Origin: Haemonchus contortus
Lineage: Eukaryota; Nematoda; Chromadorea; Rhabditida; Trichostrongylidae
Length of the DNA: 64,000 nt
Direction: 5' to 3'
Assembly (NCBI GenBank): GCA_000469685.2
Contig: LS997564.1
Location: forward strand, 9,971,591-10,035,590
Shown: positions 33,516-46,585 of the stretch, one piece after another
How positions within the stretch are numbered: position 1 is the first letter of the stretch
How the letters are laid out: each line of letters begins with the position of its first letter
The notes under the pieces: generated by a model
Databases searched by the model: none
What the model was told of the DNA's origin: nothing
What the model saw: the letters and a program-made list of their open reading frames with translations, nothing else
Program-made: the position numbers and the translations under genes

Positions 33516-36500
33516 ATGGGCGACGATCATCTGCGACGATGTGTGGTGGAGGAGCTACGCAAAGCTCACGGCGAACCACTATCGCCAGATGACTTATTTG
33601 AGCGGTGTGGTGGAGCAAAGGCGACTAATCTCAACATGGAATCATTCATGTTCGTTGTACTCTTAAAGATTTAAAATAATTTGACAGTCTTTTTTTATCG
33701 GAGCCCTCTAAGCCGTTTGACAGGCGTCGCGTGCACGTTATCTACTTCTTACCGAGCTTTGCCCTCTTTCAAGATAACATGCTTGAACGCAAAGACCGTC
33801 GGCGGTTTCGCGGACGCTGCGAGCGCTGAGCGCCATCTGTTCACACAGCGTTGGACGCTCAACGCTCTAGTCTGAAAGCGCCCAGTCAATTCGAAAAAAG
33901 TGGCGACGTTTACAGTAATCACAATCAAAACTGAGTGATCTGCTGTTCGAGGCTGTGTTGATCCGAAAAGATTAACTGATTCCTCAAGTAAGATGAATAA
34001 CTGACGAATTCAGGGCGTTCGTTGGACAACATTGCTCACGGGCTGTAAAAACCATTCAAGATGCGGGTGACGAGAACAGTCTTCCCAGGTAGGCTTGTAG
34101 AAATAGAGAACATTCCCTTTCAAATCTCTGATTTGTCTCTTGAACTCAGTTTCGAATCTTGCTTTCGAGATCGTGTTGTGGTGAGAGCTCATTTGTTTTA
34201 CTATTCAGCGAAGCCTCATAACTACGTTGAAAGTATTTAAAGCACTTTGTAGGCGACTTTTCCCTAGTAGTAATTTGAAGATTCTCCATGAACCACTCCA
34301 ATGCAAAGGCTGAAGGAAGTACTTTTCTATGAACATAAGTATAATTCTTACTGTCAGATTGTTTTAAAAGTGTTAAACCTGGTGCAGATATGCTCTTCAT
34401 GTTGACTCTTCACGCAAGACCGGTACACTAAAGAGAAGAGGGACCAGGTCAAATAGTCAGTCGAGCTCTCGTGGTGGAACACCAGACGTTGTCCGCTTCA
34501 ATCCTAGAACGGTATGCCAATATATTTTTCAAAGTCTGAACTAGTTCTTTGTTGTGTAGTGCTATGGCATCGTTTCTAGAAGATCACTATTACATCTCAA
34601 TGGCTTTGACGCTTTGATTATGAGGGAAAGTCCAAGTTAGTGATTTTTTCGAGCTAATGAGAGTTGTTTAGGATGGCTTTTTGGTCTTCTGTCACATTGT
34701 TCGAAAATTGTCATCATGCTCTCAGGACAGAACCATCAATTGGAATGTAATCAGAAATCAGTACAGGTACGCTTTTTCTGCTGTGTTTCTCATCTGGTTT
34801 TGGTATCGCAGGCTGGCATAACTTTTTGTCTTCTGAGTTTTCAGAAAAGAAACAGGACGACATCTCAATGCAGAGGAGTTGAACTCCATGTGCGGAACCA
34901 TCAATATGACGAAGTTTGTTTTGTTTCACGATCAGTTAGGAATTTATGCACTGCAATGTCTAAAGCAAAAGATTCTTAAGGCATGATCTCTTGAGTACCC
35001 ATCTGTCATCGGTTGTGGAAATAATGGACAGCCGTGGTCAAATTTTAAGGCCAGCTTCCCCTTTCAACCCGAAAACTCCTAGTCAAACATCATCCAATTC
35101 ACGTTCATCACAAGGTAACTTATAACTTTGACATTGGGAACTACCGAAAAAGAAGTGTATGCATAATATATCATCAACGCTGCAGATGAGCAATTTTCAC
35201 CCCCTCATCGGGCAGCAATCGACGTAAATCATCAGGATGAAAGTCAGGTGAGAGCCTTGGCGATGTCACAAGCGATTTTGATAGATGGTCTGAATTAAGT
35301 CAGCGCTGCTCCAATATTAGTTGGTCGGTTAACCGCCAAAAGTGTCTCGCGCATATTGAGTTTATGTTGTCAACTAATTTCTTTAAGGGTAGTGCTCGAC
35401 GCCAGCATATCGTGGAACAACTGAGAAAAAACGGTGTGCACGTGGACGAAAATGGGCGCATAGTTATTCCCCAAGAGCTGAGTCCCACCAATAGTCAAAA
35501 CTCAGAGCCAATTGAGGAAGAACTGATGGTAAGTTAAGTGTCAACCTCTGCCGTACTATTCATTGGCGTTTGTCAGTAGTGCGTATATGTTTGTCAGCTG
35601 GCTGTATAGTGCCCACTTGTTTGGCGTTCAACGATTTTGCTTCTTCGAACTGTTTGATGATATTTACTATCCAGCCTGGTGCTGTTGTCAGAGTAGGTCA
35701 GAATTGTAAGGAAAAGTCATGAAACTGAGATATATGTGATCAACCAAACAAGAAGTAAATTAATGTGGAGGTCGACAAAAATGCCTGTGACGGTGTTGTA
35801 TGAAAGGTTTCCAAGATGTATGGTACAGGGAACCATGACAACTGAGGAGCTATCTTCGTGTCTACAAGTTTGAGAGGGGAAAGTTCTTTAACTAGAATCA
35901 ATCCTTCGCGAAGAGAAAAAAGTTTTCCACAGTCGCTCTTGAGGACAACGTAGAAACTTAGACTGTTAATGTTCCAGAAACAGTCTGATGACAACTATTC
36001 TGCTGTAGTTTTGATGTAAACCAGAGTACTTGTGTTTAGCAGTGCCGTTTGCTTTCCCTAATCACAACTGTATTTGGTTCCAGGCATACATGACTCCAGC
36101 AGCCTCCTTCAAAGGCAAGGTGGCTCCCTCCGAAAAGGTTTGTTGAATTTTTCCAACTTTTCTTTCTATCAGTATTTCATTATTTCTTTCACGAAACGAA
36201 AATTTTTACCAATTTCCTTCCTGGTATCCCTTAGGGGTATTATCGGTACAATACCAAAACAATTTTTTATTTTTTTGGATGATTAAAATGCTTACGCTTT
36301 GAGTCATAACATACAGAACTGTGCTTGATCAAAGTGCAGCACTCTTGGGGCAGGGTACACAAGCGATGTCACATTCCTTGTACTTATTAAGAATTTGTAA
36401 AAATGGCATTTGATATCTATGCAACGTAGATACACTCTTTTCTAAACAGAAAACTAACTGTAGGCTGTAGAATACTAACACCGTAGTACCGCCGGGTGCA

Positions 36501-39500
36501 AGGAGGAGGGTCGCATTTATTCATACCCATGGTAGCTAACTGCTGTTTTCTGCGCCCCCAAACTATCTCCTTGTCCGTGTTCTAACCTCGAGGAAGTGTT
36601 CAGTGGTGCTCGACTGAGGCTGGAAACTATTAGGTTGATGCATAATTATTGCGGATTTTTTCGCGGCTTTTTTTCTCCCGATTGAATTCGAATATTGGAT
36701 TCGGGTTTTCTCTAGAAATGATCTACTTGATTTCCTCTACAAAAATGTACCTAGAAAACCATCCGCATATTCGCGCAATCATGCTCTATTTTTTCGAGAA
36801 ATGTTGGGAGGTGGCACACTCATTCCGCGATCTCACTAACTTTTTCTTTGAAAAAAATTTTAAAAATGAAACGACAAAAATACTGAACAAAAATATGTTC
36901 AAATAATTACTCCGAAACTTAACCACCATCTGCGTCAAGCACTGCTTCCCATTGGCTCGATAGTCGGATTCCAGAACAGAAGAAGTTTTGATCCTTGGGG
37001 GCGATTCACGCCTTGACATCGGCGATGGAACAGTCAGCCAAAGCCAACCAAGAAATGGGATTTGCCCCTAAATTTTCCATATTCACCAGCAGAAACTGCT
37101 ATGGATCATCTCGTCAACCGTTCGCTGAAAAAATTGCTGGGGAATAGAACTTACGCCGATTTGGATGACTCAATGGCCGATGTCAAGGGTGAATCGCCCC
37201 CAAAGACGAAAACTTCTCCGCTTCTCCGATCCGACTATCTAGCCAATAGGAAGCAGTGCTTGACGAAAGCGGTGAACGAGTTCCGGAGTAATTATTTGAA
37301 CATGTTTTTGCTCAGTATTTTTGTCGTTTCATTGATAAAATTTGTTTAAAAAAGTTACTGGGGTCACGGAATGAGTGTGCCACCTTCCAACATTTCTCGA
37401 AAAAGTAAAGCATAATTGCGCGAATATGAGAACAGTTTTCTAGGTACAGTTTTGTAGAGGAAATCAAGTAGATCATTTCTAGGAAAAACCCGAACTCAAT
37501 ATTTAAGTCCTATCGGGAGAAAAAAAGCCGCGAAAAAATCCGCAATAATTATGCATCAACCTAATATAATTTCAGGTGTTAATAAAATTTCCGTTGTAGT
37601 TGTAGTAAGAATAACGATAATTAATCAAGAGTATTGGTTGATAGTCGTCTAGTTTTGCAATGAAGAAAGCCTTACCTCTGTCGTCTGAACATCGCTGAAA
37701 CTGTTTCGGTAAGACACGGTGACACTGGCAAAAAATAAGCAAAAGCTGATTTATTAAGCTTAATTACTCCGACAGGGATCTCTTTCATATACATTTTCTA
37801 TGATGCTCGCCAGACGTTTGTTCGTGATAGGAGGTTCACTATATCGCGGTTTCTATAACACATTTTATCAACCAAAAAAAGCCTTGATTCAATCACACAC
37901 TAGACTTCCTCCGATGATTCTCCTGATCAACGTGTCACTCTGGAATCTGGGAATACGTCATTTCTGTCTGTCGGGCAGGTCCTCGAGACAAGTGGCGAGG
38001 GAGCATACTTGACGGGAGACGACGCCGTGAGTTTCTACAGAGGTGGTTTTCCGATATATATGAAGAGCAACATGAAGGAATAGTTAAGGTCCAGACTCCG
38101 GAAAGTGATGTTTCACTTGATTTCTCCAACGATCGTTCAGCCCGTGAAAGTTCTCCTGGTCGTACGCATGAGATCACGTTGTGCAATATCGATGAATCTA
38201 TAGTGTATCAAGAAGAAGAAGAGGTATTTCCAAGCTAATCCCTCATGAAATTACATTTTTCTATTTTCTTAACGATAAATGTGATAAGAGCTAATGCGTT
38301 GCGTGTGAGATTGTCGCTTGCAAAGAAGAGCTAGAAATTACGGTCCAGACTGGTAACATCGGTGTGTTATTGCATCATATAGTAGCTACCGCTTGTGGCC
38401 GGCCTTATAAGAGCTTAAAATGATAGAATGTATGGGAAGTATCTTTGGAAGTAGGCCAAACTGTGATCTCTGAATAGTTGAGATTGGCTGTAAGAAATCG
38501 CACCTCTCCATATTCATGTTGTTCGTTGAAAACCACCGCAGCGAAACTCATCTTTGAGTTTCTTGTTTGCGCCTAGGAAGAGGTGAGACCAGGCTCGCAG
38601 AGACCGCTCAAAAGGGGCTTCAAAGCCAAAAACTGACACAGCTCGTAAAGGAGTGCGTATTGACTATGGGTATACGAATCCCTCATTTCGCGTAAGGTGT
38701 AATATATGCAAAGCTTCAATATTCTTGCGTATACTTAGGATTAGTGCCTTTACACAAAATTCCATAGAAGTTCCAGAAAATCTTGGAAAAACCAAAGCGC
38801 TGCGAAATTTCGGAGCATACTTTCCTCACACTCATAGTTAGAGGTGGGAAATTATTGACACCCTCTCGAACCAACTGGCTTTCCATCCTTACCAGGTTGG
38901 TCAACTGAACAACAAACTTTGTAATAAAACGTGCAGTGAGTAGTGATGCGCACAGAAGTGGATCAAAAAATATACTGATGATTATTTCGTGAAGAATCCT
39001 TTCACATGAAGCAGGATTGACTATTGCACGGCGCAACGTTTTCAAAATGCGTAATCAAATTCTTTTTAGAACTCGATACGTCATGACGAGGCCGATATAG
39101 TTGAAGTTGACGAGGAGCAATATGATGACCATGATCAAGCAGCTGATGTTGATCGAAGGACTTCGATCGAGACAGGGAGTCCTATCATCGAAGAAGAAGA
39201 TGAAGTTGAAGAAAATGGATCTGTTTCCGAAAGTAATTCTTCTCGCATGGAGTGCTCAGTTCTTGAAAGGCATGACGAAGATGCCATGAAGGACAGTGCT
39301 GGTGAACCATCAGCAGCTCCTTGCGAAACAGGTGCCATCGAACAGTCAGAAATCAATCCTGAACCCTCTGTTTTTGTTCCATATTCGCCCAGCGTGAGCT
39401 CTGAACGCTCCGGTGCTTCGTATTATCTTCAGGAAATGGAAAAGAAAATCATCCTGCCAAATGCGCCCTCAATTCATGATGAGAAAGACACTTTCGAGAA

Positions 39501-42500
39501 GAAAACGATCGATAGGGTGGAGAACTCTATGGAAGGTCTGCAGCCTCCTGGAAATAGTTTCGATTCCGGGAAGATATCGTCCGAGAGAAGGGAAACGGTG
39601 ACAGAGCCTGTTGCTCCCATCACTCCAGTGAAGGAAAAGTTAGCGTTTGAGGAAGAAAATGAGATGAATGAGGAAGGTTTGCCTCTGAATGAGCCGGCTC
39701 TCCCTGAAGAAGAAGCATCTATGCACGTGAGAGAACGCGTAGATAAGTTCGAGCATATACAAGACAGCTTGAACGAATCATCCGGCCAGTTTCACGAAAA
39801 AGAGCTCGTTGAAAACGTGCATGTGATGGAAGTTGTTCACGATTTGGAGAAATCAGATCATCATGAAAAGAGCCAAGAGAAGCCCGCTTTGAGCCATTGC
39901 TGTGAGGACGAGCTCGTGAAAAAAGTCAATGTGATAGAGACCGTACTGAATATCGAGAAGCCAAAGGAAAGCATGAACGAGTCAACATGCCGAATTCATG
40001 AGATGCCATCTGTAGAAAATGTGCATGTGATGAAGGCAATACACGATCTGGAGAGTCCCAAACGTATCCATGATGAGAACGTGAACGAGTCCTCAGACCA
40101 CTTCCCAGATCGTGAGCTCATGGAACACGTAAGTGTGAAGGATACTGTACATAACCTAGAGAAACCCGCTTCGGAATCACAGGCTGTCGTTGATCATCAC
40201 GACGATAAGCTGTTCCCAACGGATGTTCATGTTCATGATACGGTCCATAGCCTTGAACATGAATACGATATTTCTATTCCCGTGTGTGACGAATATTTGA
40301 AGATGGCGTCTCATCGGCAAGACGCTGGAGATGCTCCTACTGCAGAATTTCTCATTGATGAGGTATCTTCAACAGATTTTTCCTTGACCTCTTCCTTGTC
40401 TGGAAATACTTTGAGTTATTTAATCTATTTAAGACTCCTGTGACGAGCGAACAAGATGTCGCTGAGGTGGAATGCCACGTGAATTTGTCGCGTCCAGGTT
40501 TTTTTTCGACTTCATTTTTTTATTTGAGACACCGAAAAAAAGCACAAATATTTGTAAGATTGTTGTTTTCGGTTAGTGCAAAGCAACCATGTGATTCTTG
40601 CGTGTGCCTAGGTTATGCAGTGATTTAGAGTTTCCAGTCTCAAAATATGTTCTTTTATCGAGGGTAGCTACATTCAACTATCTAGTTGAATTTCGTCCTA
40701 TGCAAACAAAAACTTCGTTGTGTACCTGATCGAAGTCAATTTACATTACTCGTAAAAGTTCCCTACCAGTAAAAAAATTCGTCAAAACAAAGTTGAATGG
40801 AGGGCGGGAGGCTGGCCTCTCTCAGTATATGAGGGAAAAGCAGGTGGTGGCATTATTTATTTCAACTACTAACGAGGAGATACCATTCGAAAATGAAGAA
40901 AGCATGCACAGCATCGGTTTTCTTCATGAGCAATCACCATTACCTTACTGCTTGCGGGTGGAATCACAATCTCGTGAAGTCAGTAGTAAGAATGAGCATC
41001 ATCAGCACCTAGAGGCCCTAGGCGACATCGTATTTCTTTGAGCATATACCATTAATTCGACAATCCACAGCGTGTTCTGCATCCAAAATACATATGTCCT
41101 GCACTGATTCACTTCTAAACTCAGGTTAGAATAACACTTTTTGAGTAGGAAAATGAAATGAAATCTCTGATAGCGCTCTATTGCAGTAGTCGCTGCTTTG
41201 AAAGCTATACATTTCAGTTTGGTCCTTGTTTTGAGCATTTATGACAATCATATTTAGCAGAGAGAAACGTCACTGTTATTTTAGGTTTTGGTGTTCGTGT
41301 GGCCGATAATATCTTACAAATGTTTGTTTTTTCAGAAGAAACAACATGTAAGCTAGTAACCGTTGCTCTTGGAGACACCGAAGTCAAGCACGAGGCTGAA
41401 AAGGTAGTTGGAAGATTTTCAGAAATGTTGACATAATTTTTTTTGCATGTGCTCCATTTTGCATGTATATTTCCATAGATTTTGCCTCGAAGCTTTTCAA
41501 TATTCCTTTTGCATGTTCTATGCAGACAGTTGTGCTGTCAATTCTATTTTCAAGGTGGATCAATCCTTTACTGCACGAAACACCCAAACTATTGTCGTTG
41601 AATTGAATCCTTGCACGGAAAACAAGCCAAAATTAACGGTTTGTCCCATAATACTTCCATGAACATAGTAATTTTCCTTCCCTATTGTAGTAGTCTTTTT
41701 TCTTCGTGAAGTTCATATGAGAATGATCCCACTCAAGTTTTTTACCCGCTGACTCCTCTTGAAATCTAATTATTGAATAGTAGGCTTTGCATACCCAAAA
41801 ATGTAACTTTTCCTTCCTTATTATCTTTTTTCTTGTTGATCAGGAGGGCGTCACATGGGAGAAGGAGTTCGTTGTCGCCAGTGGATCTGCAGCTCCTGAG
41901 AGCCACAGGCCGGTAGATTATTCACTGGATACTGTGAGTAGCGAAGTCGGTGCAGTGAAGAGCATGGAAAAGGAAGATAGTGAGGTCAGTACTAATGAAT
42001 GCACTACACTATTGAGAGCTTACTGAACTGATTGTGAGGTTTTTTTGCTGGATTCATGGCTCACAGCTTAACTAGCAAACGAATGGTGTTGGGTCGGTGA
42101 TCGTGAATGTTTTTAATTTCAGACAATACCTATTTTATTGCCCTGCCTTTTCTCTCGTGCTCCCAAGTAGTAGATGAATCGGATTTAGTGGTCCGCGACG
42201 CATCACCGCCACACTGCGCGACTTGACCTTATTATTATACCTGCTCATGATATTATACATTTGCCCATCTTTCGGTAGAATGACGATCGCCATCCATGAG
42301 TTTATCTGGCGTATCTTCATCCTACCGGATGATGGGCAAATGTATCATGAGCAGGTATCGGAGCGAAAAATTGTGAGGTCCATGAGAATTCATATGTTAT
42401 CTACTATGGGCAATAAAGACCGCACGCATCTCTCGCACATAGCTTTGAAGCTCATTCTTAGGATTGGTCTCAAAGGGTCGCACTGGCATTACCTCGCGAG

Positions 42501-44323
42501 GGTGTTGTATGAAAGTTTCATTTGAATTCTTTGCAGTTTATTATTATCTCTGTTCATTGGATGCGCTGAAATAAAAAGATAAATCCGTTTTAAAGGTCCC
42601 CGTCATAACTACTGAACAAATTGGAGAACTAGGAACGACTGCAGAACTTCCGTCTATGCCTGTTCAATTCCCTACTGATAGTAATCCAGAGGTAGGACAC
42701 TGTTTTCAAGTTTTATGATTTTTCTTTGGTTTTCCTCACTTTTATTGTTTCTTCTCTATAACTTTCATTACTTATAAGTAGCATTTTTCATAGTCCTGTC
42801 AATTTAGCACAAGCATGTGGCCAGGTCGGTAGGTCACGGCCAATTGCTACTTCCACGTCGCCGTTTAATGGACTGTTGCTCGATCTTGTAATATTCCGAC
42901 AATGTTCGTTTTTTACAACTGCTATGGTCTCTGCTTGGCTTTCAACTTTAGTACTGCCTGATGGTGCCTTTCGCACTGTCATGCACAATTTTGATGAGCA
43001 ATTCTTTTGTTTTACTGTTCTATTCACCCATATTTGGGAGCTTTAACTACACTGTTCATATCGTTTCCATATCAATTACAATCTGTACATAACCATATTT
43101 TCTCTAGGCAAGCTCAAATTAGTCGTGCGAATATGAGTTCAGATTTTAGGATGAGGAAGTTTAGTTGAATTACGTTTACCCCTATTTTCTTGGTGCTCAA
43201 TTCAATTGTTTTCGTCGTTGATGAGATTGCACACACTCTGTGAAGGTTATGTATAATCTGCGATAATCCACCATATATACGTCATATCTGTATGAGCTTC
43301 TTGTTAATGATAAATTTTTAACTGTTTTTACTTGGTTTTGTTAACTGCTGTTATTCGCCGCAGTACATGATCCGAAAATCTCACAAGATTGGTGTTTGTG
43401 GTCGAGTATTCGGCCTCGGACGGGCATCAAACCCGCATTTCTGACATCTAGACACCATGCTTGGCCTCGTCCTTTTAGGATAAAATTTCAATTGATGTAA
43501 CGATTAATAGACACATTGAAGGCACAGTTCACGATAATTTTGAAGTAAGTAGTTTTAGACGACGAAAAACGGGCGCGCTACTTCAAAGCGGTACAAATGT
43601 GGAAAAAAAATGTGAGAATCGGTATATTCAGCTACAAGAAAAGTTGTAAAATTAGGGATCGGATGAGGATATGATGGCGATGTTCAGTGGGTGAGGTATT
43701 TGGATGAGCTGTTCGAATGTCTGCCATTGCTTACAACTGGCTACAGAAAGCTGCCTACGTGCAACGTCTGCGTCCGGTGCGGATGGCGCAACATCCTTGG
43801 AGATCACAGTTTCAGCCCCGGGAGAAATCTCTGGAGCCATCTTTATCGTAAAGTCGGTCCTTGAGCAATAGTCCACAATTAAGAAACACGTTTGCAATTA
43901 GAGGTTGTAGTCATCTACTACTTTACCAAAAAACTGGGTAGCGAAAAAGTTGAAAAGGGCGAAAAGTTCGAAAAATAGATGCCTCTCGAGAACGACTCTG
44001 AGCAGTTCGCAAACTTATAAGGAAGGAATGTTATCGCAGGTACCAAGTATCAATCATGCAATTCGCGAGTTTTAAAATAAACTTTATAAATAATAATTTC
44101 GAGTGAGGTCCGTTTTCAGTGATGTACGGTATGTCTTGTTCAGCGTATTCAAGACACACTGGTTGTTGGAACACACTCACCCATGGGTAAGTGAATTATT
44201 TTGGAATCTTCTGTTAAGAGAAAAAAGCATCTGTCGGCTTCAGATGATTCATTTCATTTCTATGAATCCCTTTGATTTCTGTCACTTCCCAACTACCAGA
44301 AAGGCGGCGTTAAGCTCTCCTGA
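33516..44323 (+). CDS. Long acidic repeat-containing protein, nematode gene of unknown function
   Basis: Start ATG at 33516 (MGDDHLRRCVVEELRKAHG). Exons supported by splice sites and phase: 33516-33653, 34419-34511, 35050-35114 (start uncertain), 35186-35247, 35388-35528, 36084-36137, 37904-38026, 38089-38223, 39070-40362, 40434-40497, 41336-41403, 41555-41638, 41844-41984, 42596-42691, 43479-43544, and possibly a last exon 44300-44323 with stop TGA. All junctions from 35186 onward are in phase. One exon between 34511 and 35050 is probably missed. The protein is Ser/Pro-rich and basic at first (GGTPDVVRFNPRT), then Glu-rich. The 1293-nt exon carries about five repeats with ENVHVMEVVHDLEK-like cores. 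No enzyme motif or membrane segment is visible. The composition suggests a scaffold or disordered protein; that is inference. Confidence 0.7.
36630..37564. mobile_element. Mirror-image (foldback) mariner, 935 bp, in an intron
   Basis: Both ends read TTAGGTTGATGCATAATTAT inward and are flanked by TA (36628-36629, 37565-37566). The arms, about 400 bp each, are inverted copies of the 3' part of a mariner: the minus strand of the left arm and the plus strand of the right arm both encode remnants of the transposase C-terminus (for example LDDSMADVKG and FRSNYLNMFL). No catalytic domain remains. It lies in the intron between exons 36084-36137 and 37904-38026. Confidence 0.85.
42237..42358. repeat. 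Inverted repeat in an intron
   Basis: ATACCTGCTCATGATA (42237-42252) to GGTAG (42278) is mirrored by CTACC (42322) to TATCATGAGCAGGTAT (42358), giving a stem of about 36 pairs with one 6-nt bulge and a 43-nt loop. It lies between exons 41844-41984 and 42596-42691. Confidence 0.6.
43390..43460 (-). repeat. tRNA-like repeat fragment next to an exon
   Basis: On the minus strand TGGTGTCTAGATG (box A-like) and GGTTTGATGCC (box B-like) lie between GAGGCC and CCGAGGCC. The spacing is too short for an intact tRNA. It ends about 20 bases before the exon at 43479. Confidence 0.3.
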
Positions 44324-45069
44324 GGCTTCTTCTGGACAGCTTGAACTGTGGCTGGGAAATAACTCCCACAAATGGCACTTAAAGGAAAATTTTCTTCTAT
44401 ATTTTCTGCACATTTTTTGACTAATAACCCGCAGCTATTGTAGAACTACCCGTTACCTGTGAAACTTGAAGTTTTGGCCGGAACATTTTCGTCGCTTCCA
44501 CTATCCATTGAAAGGGAAGCGGTCGTTAAGATTAAGGGATGACGAGTCGACCATCTCTTGCGCGAATTGAATGTCCAATCATTCACCCCATTTCACCCCC
44601 CGCGCCTCAGCAGTCGTATGGGTCGTCTTTCACTTTCCATAAACTTCGTAGAATGTCGCCTCTGCTTTGGATGACTCGTTTGCTGCCTTCCTGACCTCGA
44701 CACTGTCCGGCCGGTTCTCGCTAGTTCCGACTGGTCACTCTTATCCATTTCGTTTATTGCGTCGCTTCCGCTTTTTTAAGTTGATGGGCGGGGGCCCTTT
44801 CAAGGAACTTTCGTTCGTGGCTTGATTGAAATGGATGCATTCTTCTATGGCTATCCTATTCATACGGTCCTCAACACTACCAGTTCACCTTTACTTTTAC
44901 CAATGAGTTGCCTACATCTACTTTTTTCTAGACCTCAGCAGTAAGTCGTCAGGCTGTAATGTAGTCCTATGAAGTAGAAGCCTACTTGCCATGCAATTAC
45001 TTTGTCCTCTTGATCGCTAAAATTGCCCAAAAAGTAACAGGAACGGTACCATATCATTTCTTAGCTGCA

Positions 45070-45235
45070 TACTATTAGTTGCAGCATAGTTATTGCGGAT
45101 TTGTTTCAGTAAATTTTACTTGAAGAAACGATAGAAATATTTAGCAAAGACATATACAATTAATCACTCCGGAACATATCCACCATTAAGCACTGCTCCC
45201 AACTGGCACTGTTTTTAGAGGGTTCTGACTGTAGG
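45070..45235 (+). mobile_element. Worn mariner end fragment
   Basis: TTGCAGCATAGTTATTGCGG then AATCACTCCGGAAC and AGCACTGCTCCCAACTGGC match the arm ends of the 36630-37564 mariner, with an internal deletion. The other terminus is missing. Confidence 0.5.
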
Positions 45236-46194
45236 GGCGTAATCGAGAGCTTCGCCCCTTTTTCTGCCCTGTTTCAGAGGCTCCGGCTGTCGGCTTTGCC
45301 TAATATCGCCTCCTCTAGCATTAGCGGTTCTTTGAGTGTCCTTCGATAAGGGATCTCAGGCAGAGAATGCATAATCTGTTTCATGGCGAAAGTACGGTCT
45401 TCATGTTCAAAGTTTGCTGGGAATACATGCGTCTTTGCGGGTGGTCAGAAACGAAATTATCGGGTGGAAGTCTGAGCGTCTGGTATCTCTTGCGAGTAAA
45501 GGGCTTAGGGTTCATACTTATGTATAACCATTAGGACTGTAGAATATGCATGCTCGCATGGAACACAAAAACGCTCCGTTCTTCGGAGAGCCTTCTGTAG
45601 AGCATCAAAGTTCAATGGATGGACAGTGGATCTGTGTGGAGGGCTAGTTTGATTAGAACAGCGAGGAGACTAGAGGAGCGAACGCGGGGTCTACGCAAAA
45701 AACCCGTTAGGCGAGAACTTGGTCTTTTCCGTACATATTGAGCAATGCTTGGTCAAGGACAATCACATGCTTTTATTACGATTGATCCATTTGACTTGAG
45801 TTTTCCTTGGAAGAAGCCCGGGTCGGTCGCCATGTGGGAACCTTCCTAGATGGGCTCCCTTTCCAGTGCTCAGACCATATCGGAATCTGATTCTGGAGCC
45901 ATGCCTATGGTAAAGCCTTCATTTGAACCTGTTCCCTTCGATAAAGTTTCTTTTTCAATCTGCAACCCCACCCTTCACATCGATTTCCACGAGTTACACT
46001 CCAGAAGAAGTAGGTTGGCCATCAAACTGGGTCACCGTTATATAATGCTACTATTCAGCAAAAGCGATTGCCCTGGATTATGCCGGAACCCCCCTCGTCG
46101 TCACCGTTTTTCATCGGTCCTTAAGAGAAAAGGCTCGAACAGAATTTGTTCTCATAAGGAGAGTTAAAAGCCTATCGCGGAGGGGATCAGGTCC

Positions 46195-46435
46195 TCTGCC
46201 TTCTACTGTACTTCTTTGGAGAGATGACCCTCTCGCTGTTCCATGTCCAGGGGTTTTGCGAGGAGGGATCTTGGTAACTTCACTTTCTACCGCACCTTTT
46301 GGAGAGGTGATCCTCTTGCTTTTCCTTGTCAAGTATTTCATCATGGCCATTGCGCCCATAACCGGTTCGATTCACACGCCGAGAGATCTCAAGAGATCTC
46401 TAGCAGCTGTGGTTTCATTAAAACTATACGCATCG
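46195..46435 (+). repeat. Diverged tandem block, third copy at 47865-48020
   Basis: Two neighbouring blocks (46195-46255 and 46285-46345) share TTCTAC, a GGAGAGRTGAYCCTCT core and TTCC. The longer segment to 46435, with ACGCCGAGAGATCTC and AGCAGCTGTGGTTTCATTAA, recurs at 47865-48020. Confidence 0.55.
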
Positions 46436-46526
46436 ATTGCTGGTCATCAATGCTTTCGTTCCACTTTAGTGTCTCCCTGGTATCTCTTTATCATGTTACG
46501 ATAGAGAAGTCCAGGCGCCTGACTAT

Positions 46527-46585
46527 GGGATTTATTGCTCCTTTTGGGTTCCATTGTTTGGGACCCAGAAGGAGCAATAAATCCC
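46527..46585. repeat. 59-nt perfect-type hairpin, pre-miRNA size
   Basis: GGGATTTATTGCTCCTTTTG... pairs with ...CAGAAGGAGCAATAAATCCC: a 26-bp stem with two mismatches and a 7-nt loop (ATTGTTT). Size fits a short hairpin RNA precursor, but the very high self-complementarity also fits a mini foldback repeat. Confidence 0.5.

Noticed and set aside
34010..34400. Minus-strand frames of 60 and 84 codons inside an intron of the plus-strand acidic gene
   Set aside because: No recognised motif and no matching splice sites; kept only as a curiosity.
37950..38223. Alternative uninterrupted reading (PRDKWRGSILDGRRRREFL...) through the proposed 62-nt intron 38027-38088
   Set aside because: It is open, but the spliced reading (TSSDDSPDQRVTLESGN then VQTPESDVSLDF) keeps phase with both neighbouring exons and the Ser/Asp-rich composition of the protein.
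40793..41041. 82-codon frame between exons of the acidic gene
   Set aside because: The exon ending at 40497 joins 41336 in phase directly, so this frame is not needed; no acceptor fits its phase.
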